64,000 nt of DNA from Flavobacterium kingsejongi (lineage in GTDB: Bacteria > Bacteroidota > Bacteroidia > Flavobacteriales > Flavobacteriaceae), in assembly GCF_003076475.1 (NCBI RefSeq), contig NZ_CP020919.1:2976001-3040000 (forward strand). Direction: 5' to 3'. The notes beneath the pieces are model-generated. The model was not told where the DNA came from, did not search any database, and saw only the letters and a program-made list of their open reading frames with translations. How positions within the stretch are numbered: position 1 is the first letter of the stretch; each line of letters starts with the position of its first letter. This document shows positions 60,759-64,000 of this stretch, in pieces. Both the position numbers and the translations under genes were made by a program.

Positions 60759-60833
60759 AGGTTTAATATAGGTTTAAAGGTATAAGACCGCAAAAACTCC
60801 TATAGGTTTAATCGCGGAATCATAAAGGTTTGT
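60759..60833 (-). promoter_or_regulatory. Repeats of TTAAACCT upstream of the TonB-receptor-like gene
   Basis: On the plus strand AGGTTTAA starts at 60759, 60770 and 60804, with variants AGGTATAA at 60778 and AGGTTTGT at 60826. The first two are 11 bp apart and the others (60804, 60826) are 34 and 22 bp further, near multiples of 11. This fits a regulator binding one face of the DNA. No TAnnTTTG is seen in this gap. Confidence 0.45.
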
Positions 60834-60844
60834 TAAAACAAAAA

Positions 60845-61237
60845 TCATGCCTTTTGCAGGAAAGTACTGGTTTTTTCCGGTGGTCTTCCAATGACTCCAG
60901 CATTCCCCTTAATCACTATGGGACGTTCTATAAGCTTCGGATGTGCTACCATAGCGGCTATGATCTCAGGGTCAGTAAGTTCCTTTCCTTTATAGGATTC
61001 AATCCATATCGTTTCTTTCTGGCGTACGAGATCGATGGGGTTAATGTTAAGGATCGCTATTATATCTTTTAATTCGGTAGCATTCAGCGGTGCGTCAAGG
61101 TACTTTACGACTTCAAAGGGCTGTCCGGATTCTTCCAACAGTGCCAATCCTTCCCTTGATTTTCCACATCTTGGATTATGGTATATTTTCAGAATAATTT
61201 TTTTTGTTATTTTTATGCAAAGTAAGGCATTACTCAA
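60845..61237 (-). CDS. arsC: Arsenate reductase-like (ArsC, glutaredoxin type)
   Basis: The family domain starts at LKIYHNPRCGKSREG, with the catalytic Cys in NPRCGKSR, and ends near RPIVIKGNAGVIGRP. This is the ArsC/Spx/YffB-like thioredoxin-fold family; arsenate reduction is likely but not proven. The usual start Met-x-x-IYHNPRC is missing: the codons before it are ATT ATT CTG, so translation must begin at the TTG at 61237 (16 extra residues) or at a rare codon. No arsB or arsR is nearby. Confidence 0.72.
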   Translation of the reverse strand: MSNALLCIKITKKIILKIYHNPRCGKSREGLALLEESGQPFEVVKYLDAPLNATELKDIIAILNINPIDLVRQKETIWIESYKGKELTDPEIIAAMVAHPKLIERPIVIKGNAGVIGRPPEKTSTFLQKA

Positions 61238-61314
61238 TAATAATTGCGTTAAATTAGTTCAACAAAAAATCAACAGAATGCTAATTCTGAGTCATTAAAA
61301 AAAAAGTAATATAA

Positions 61315-62265
61315 ATGTTTTTATCCCAGGCTTTTAGGCACCAAAACGAATTGTGGAAATATGCCATCGGTTTTATTATTATCATGGTAGCCTATTTTAT
61401 AGGACAGCTTCCGCTCACTGCTGCGGTATTGCTAAAGGTATTTTTGGAGGATGCCCCGATGCCAACTACCAACGATGAGGTCTTCGGTTTTTTTACACCC
61501 AACCTTACTTTTTTCCTGATGCTCCTGATTTTTGTATTTGCGTTAGCAGCCCTCTACTTAGTAGTTAAAAAACTCCACAAACAGCCTTTTCTGGAGGTAA
61601 CGACTGCCCGTAAAAAGGTGGATTGGAACCGCATTTTTTTCTCTTTCTCCCTCTGGGGTGCTTTTACGGTGATTACTACTGTTGTCGCGTATTACCTGAA
61701 TCCCGGAGATTATATCGTAAATTTTAAACTGGGTCCCTTTTTGATCCTGAGTGTTATTGCCATAGTGCTTATTCCGATACAGACCAGCTTTGAAGAATAT
61801 CTCTTCCGTGGTTATCTGATGCAGGGATTTGGCATGATGGCCCGTAATAAATGGGTACCTCTCGTGCTGACCTCTGTCATTTTTGGCTCCATGCACTTAT
61901 TGAATCCGGAAGTCGAAAAAATGGGCTATATCATATTGGTCTATTATATTGGTACTGGGTTTCTGTTAGGAATACTGACACTAATGGACGAAGGAATGGA
62001 ACTAAGTCTGGGTTTCCATGCGGCAAATAACCTTTTTGGAGCCCTGCTGGTTACCGCTGACTGGACTGTATTCAAAACCGATTCTATTTTGCGGGATATT
62101 GCAGAACCTACTGCGGGCTTTGATGTGCTATTGCCCGTATGCATCGTATATCCGATTCTTTTAATTATCTTTAGTAAGAAATACAACTGGACAGGATGGA
62201 AAGAAAAACTGACCGGGAAGTTATACCCGGAACTTAAAACTGAGAATAACGAAATTGCAAATTAA
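61315..62265 (+). CDS. CPBP/CAAX-type intramembrane protease
   Basis: 316 residues with about eight membrane spans. The protease motifs are TSFEEYLFRGYLMQGFG (EExxxR, near residues 160-165), FGSMHL (His), and FHAANN (His/Asn) near residue 245. These form the ABI/CPBP glutamic-protease site. Bacterial members are linked to self-immunity or membrane protein processing; substrate unknown. It is only 3 bases upstream of the ligase gene, so it is cotranscribed. Confidence 0.9.
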   Translation: MFLSQAFRHQNELWKYAIGFIIIMVAYFIGQLPLTAAVLLKVFLEDAPMPTTNDEVFGFFTPNLTFFLMLLIFVFALAALYLVVKKLHKQPFLEVTTARKKVDWNRIFFSFSLWGAFTVITTVVAYYLNPGDYIVNFKLGPFLILSVIAIVLIPIQTSFEEYLFRGYLMQGFGMMARNKWVPLVLTSVIFGSMHLLNPEVEKMGYIILVYYIGTGFLLGILTLMDEGMELSLGFHAANNLFGALLVTADWTVFKTDSILRDIAEPTAGFDVLLPVCIVYPILLIIFSKKYNWTGWKEKLTGKLYPELKTENNEIAN

Positions 62266-62268
62266 AAT

Positions 62269-63318
62269 ATGAATAATCCGACTTACACCAATGTGCATAA
62301 CCGTTTTAAGCTGAATGGATTTCAGCTGGACAGGGAAGATTTATGCCGAGTTGCCTACAGCTTTATTAAAGAAGGTGATGATTTTGAAAAACCGGTCGGA
62401 ATTTTTATCCGGGACTGGTTTGATGATAAAAGTACCATAACGCTTAACAGTTCCGGAACTACCGGAAAGCCGAAATCATTCGAGGTTGATAAACAGGCGA
62501 TGGTTAATTCTGCGATTGCTACCGGAGATTTTTTTGACCTTAGCCCGGGTAATAAAGTGCTTCACTGCCTGCCTGCAAATTATATCGCAGGGAAGATGAT
62601 GTTCGTGAGGGGATTTATTTTAGGTCTTGAATTGGATTTTGTTGCCCCAACATCTAACCCTTTGGATCGCAATGAAAATGAATATGATTTTGTTGCAATG
62701 GTGCCGCTACAGGTTCAAAATTCACTGGATAAACTGGACAAAGTAAAAAAACTGATTGTAGGGGGTGCCAATCTGAATCAGGATCTTGAAGAGCAACTCA
62801 AAGAACTCACCAAAACGATAGTGTATGAAACGTATGGCATGACGGAAACACTAACGCATATTGCGGCGAAGAAAATAGGGGAGGATGCGTTTACCGTATT
62901 ACCCAATATTACTATTTCACAGGATGATCGACAATGTGTTGTAATCAGTGCGCCTCATATTAGCGACGAGGAAATTGTAACTAATGATCTGATAGGGCTG
63001 CTTTCAGACAATCGTTTTGTTTGGCTGGGGCGTGTGGATAATGTGGTCAATAGCGGAGGGATTAAACTGATTCCGGAACAGATTGAAGAAAAGTTACGTA
63101 CTAAAATAGCCGGCCGATTTTTTCTGACAGGAACAGCAGATCATGATTTAGGCGAAAAATTAGTTCTGGTCATTGAAGGTCCGGAATATCCGATTGATGC
63201 CAGCATTTTTGAGGATCTTGGGAAATATGAAAAACCGAAAGAGATCTTTTTTGTTCGAAAATTTGAAGAAACTACCTCCGGAAAACTCCGTAGAAAAGAA
63301 ACATTGAATATGGTATAA
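62269..63318 (+). CDS. AMP-binding acyl-CoA ligase (MenE-like)
   Basis: 349 residues, short for the family (O-succinylbenzoate-CoA ligases are about 450). The ATP loop is LNSSGTTGKPKSFEVDK, then YETYGMTETLTHIA, and a C-terminal IPEQIEEKLRTKI / GKLRRKET lysine. It activates a carboxylate as an acyl-AMP and then a CoA thioester; the menaquinone route (MenE) is the likely role for a flavobacterium, but no other men gene is here. It starts 3 bases after the protease. Confidence 0.8.
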   Translation: MNNPTYTNVHNRFKLNGFQLDREDLCRVAYSFIKEGDDFEKPVGIFIRDWFDDKSTITLNSSGTTGKPKSFEVDKQAMVNSAIATGDFFDLSPGNKVLHCLPANYIAGKMMFVRGFILGLELDFVAPTSNPLDRNENEYDFVAMVPLQVQNSLDKLDKVKKLIVGGANLNQDLEEQLKELTKTIVYETYGMTETLTHIAAKKIGEDAFTVLPNITISQDDRQCVVISAPHISDEEIVTNDLIGLLSDNRFVWLGRVDNVVNSGGIKLIPEQIEEKLRTKIAGRFFLTGTADHDLGEKLVLVIEGPEYPIDASIFEDLGKYEKPKEIFFVRKFEETTSGKLRRKETLNMV

Positions 63319-63340
63319 CAGCTGTTATGCTAACGATGCA

Positions 63341-63372
63341 AGGGGCTTTACAGATAGTAAAGCCCTTTTTTT
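63341..63372 (+). terminator. Terminator after the ligase gene
   Basis: GGGCTTTAC and GTAAAGCCC arms with an AGATA loop and eight T. On the minus strand the same sequence encodes the end of the TetR-like remnant. Confidence 0.8.
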
Positions 63373-63530
63373 ATGTAAAATAAAGTAGCGATGGCCCGTA
63401 CGCCCTCTTCCAACTGACTTTCGGTGAGTAGTACCGCTTTTTCCATAATAGTATCGCCTTGTATAATGCCATACAAAATAATAGTTTGGATAAAACGCAA
63501 AACTTTTTTATCAACAGTTGGGGTTACTGC
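63348..63530 (-). pseudogene. Remnant of a TetR-like gene (C-terminal fragment)
   Basis: The minus strand reads an open frame of about 60 codons, from just below a stop near 63534 down to TAA at 63348-63350. It reads TVDKKVLRFIQTIILYGII, then QGDTIMEKAVLLTESQLEEG and ends LFYIKKG. It looks like the C-terminal ligand domain of a TetR-type regulator. There is no N-terminal HTH part and no start in a sensible place. It overlaps the facing remnant. Family call is weak. Confidence 0.4.
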
Positions 63531-63676
63531 GATTTATTGTAGGTGCTGGTATCCCACGGATCATACAGGCGGGCCTGGAATTGCTGGGCGATGATGAGGG
63601 GATGCTCCGAAACCCATTGCAGCCGCTTGCTGCTCCCGAAAGGAAGGTATTAGAGCGTTTATTACGGCAAATATAA
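63518..63676 (+). pseudogene. Remnant of a DapA/DHDPS-family gene (C-terminal fragment)
   Basis: The frame from about 63518 to TAA at 63674-63676 encodes LLRFIVGAGIPRIIQAGLEL, then LGDDEGMLRNPLQPLAAPER and ends LERLLRQI. This is the C-terminal helix pair of dihydrodipicolinate-synthase-family aldolases (the LRxPL.PL motif). Nothing of the barrel or Schiff-base lysine remains. A terminator follows at 63697-63736. It is a decayed gene end. Confidence 0.5.
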
Positions 63677-63696
63677 ATTCAACCGTTAAATATGTT

Positions 63697-63736
63697 AAAG
63701 GAGTAGGTAGGTCAAAATGATTTTCTACTCCTTTTT
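63697..63736 (+). terminator. Terminator downstream of the DapA-family remnant
   Basis: AAAGGAGTAG and CTACTCCTTT arms (63697-63706, 63725-63734) with an 18-base loop and a T-rich tail. It probably belonged to the decayed gene. Confidence 0.6.
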
Positions 63737-63807
63737 TCTTAACATAGATTTTAAAAAATTCCCCTTTTCATTGCGTAACTTTAGGTAAACAATTAATTAC
63801 GAGTACA

Positions 63808-64000
63808 ATGAACAGATTAAAAGATAAGGTTGCCGTTATCACCGGTGGCGCAGGAAGTATTGGAAAAGCAACGGCTAAATTGTTTTTAGCCCATGGTGCC
63901 AAAGTCATGTTGGTTGATTTAAAAGAGGAAGATTTGAAAAAAGCGACTGCAGAACTTAATTCTGATAAAGTGGCCTATATAGTAGCTGATGTTACACAAT
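63808..64000 (+). CDS. Short-chain dehydrogenase/reductase, N-terminal part
   Basis: The first 64 residues run to the right edge. It begins MNRLKDKVAVITGGAGSIGK, the NAD(P)-binding TGxxxGxG motif of classical SDR enzymes, and LVDLKEEDLKKA follows, with an acidic residue after the second strand suggesting NAD preference. VADVT is the usual Asp-before-adenine motif. Catalytic residues and substrate are outside the window. A weak -7 box TAACTTTA (63776-63783) precedes it. Confidence 0.9.
   Translation, partial: MNRLKDKVAVITGGAGSIGKATAKLFLAHGAKVMLVDLKEEDLKKATAELNSDKVAYIVADVTQ

Noticed and set aside
1-64000. CRISPR array, rRNA operon, complete insertion sequence.
   Set aside because: None seen: no regularly spaced repeats, rRNA-like runs or transposase genes.

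Overview
This window looks like chromosomal DNA of a flavobacterium (Bacteroidetes, family Flavobacteriaceae, probably Flavobacterium or a close relative). The signs are AT-rich intergenic DNA, many start regions preceded by the Bacteroidetes -7 element TAnnTTTG, few Shine-Dalgarno sequences, a fused LpxC-FabZ enzyme, the type IX secretion regulator PorX, and small flavobacterial membrane proteins. No rRNA operon, CRISPR array or complete insertion sequence was seen.

Layout. 1-940: the 5' part of a tyrosine integrase reading off the left edge, next to a tRNA-Val(TAC); this is probably the boundary of an integrated element. 1033-5299: leftward housekeeping block (small membrane protein, alanine dehydrogenase, tsaE, porX, small secreted protein). 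5513-13545: rightward block with an HD hydrolase, the lipid A genes lpxD, lpxC-fabZ and lpxA, efp, a second lpxD-like gene, an NTF2-like protein, sucD and a base-excision glycosylase. 13575-14459: pirin. 14635-21729: a compact ter (tellurite/stress) cluster made of a HAD protein, a PRTase-like protein, two alternating pairs of TerD proteins, a TelA protein, an unrecognised protein and TerC. This is the most distinctive accessory system here.

22105-29432: a hypothetical protein, polyphosphate kinase, small proteins, an OmpA-type lipoprotein, a glycosyltransferase, an orphan HsdR-N nuclease-like protein, holA and a small membrane protein. 29511-36085: regulator and transport genes: esterase, RidA, Crp-type and AraC-type regulators, siderophore-interacting protein, TetR with an MFS pump, DUF2625. 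36333-41573: ettA, a TPR hybrid histidine kinase and a DEAD-box helicase.

41767-49533: a heavy-metal RND efflux module (CusA/CzcA, adaptor, TolC) with its own two-component system; an 11-bp phased repeat array lies between the kinase and tolC. 49505-54865: histidine catabolism genes hutG and hutI, separated by a coiled-coil protein, a Crp-type regulator and a pectate lyase. 55062-63318: corA, fumC, a small membrane protein, a TonB-receptor-like protein, arsC, a CAAX-type protease and a menE-like ligase. 63348-63676: two gene remnants. The window ends inside a short-chain dehydrogenase.

All names come from reading motifs and overall protein character; no database search was run. Promoter and operator calls rest on pattern and position only.
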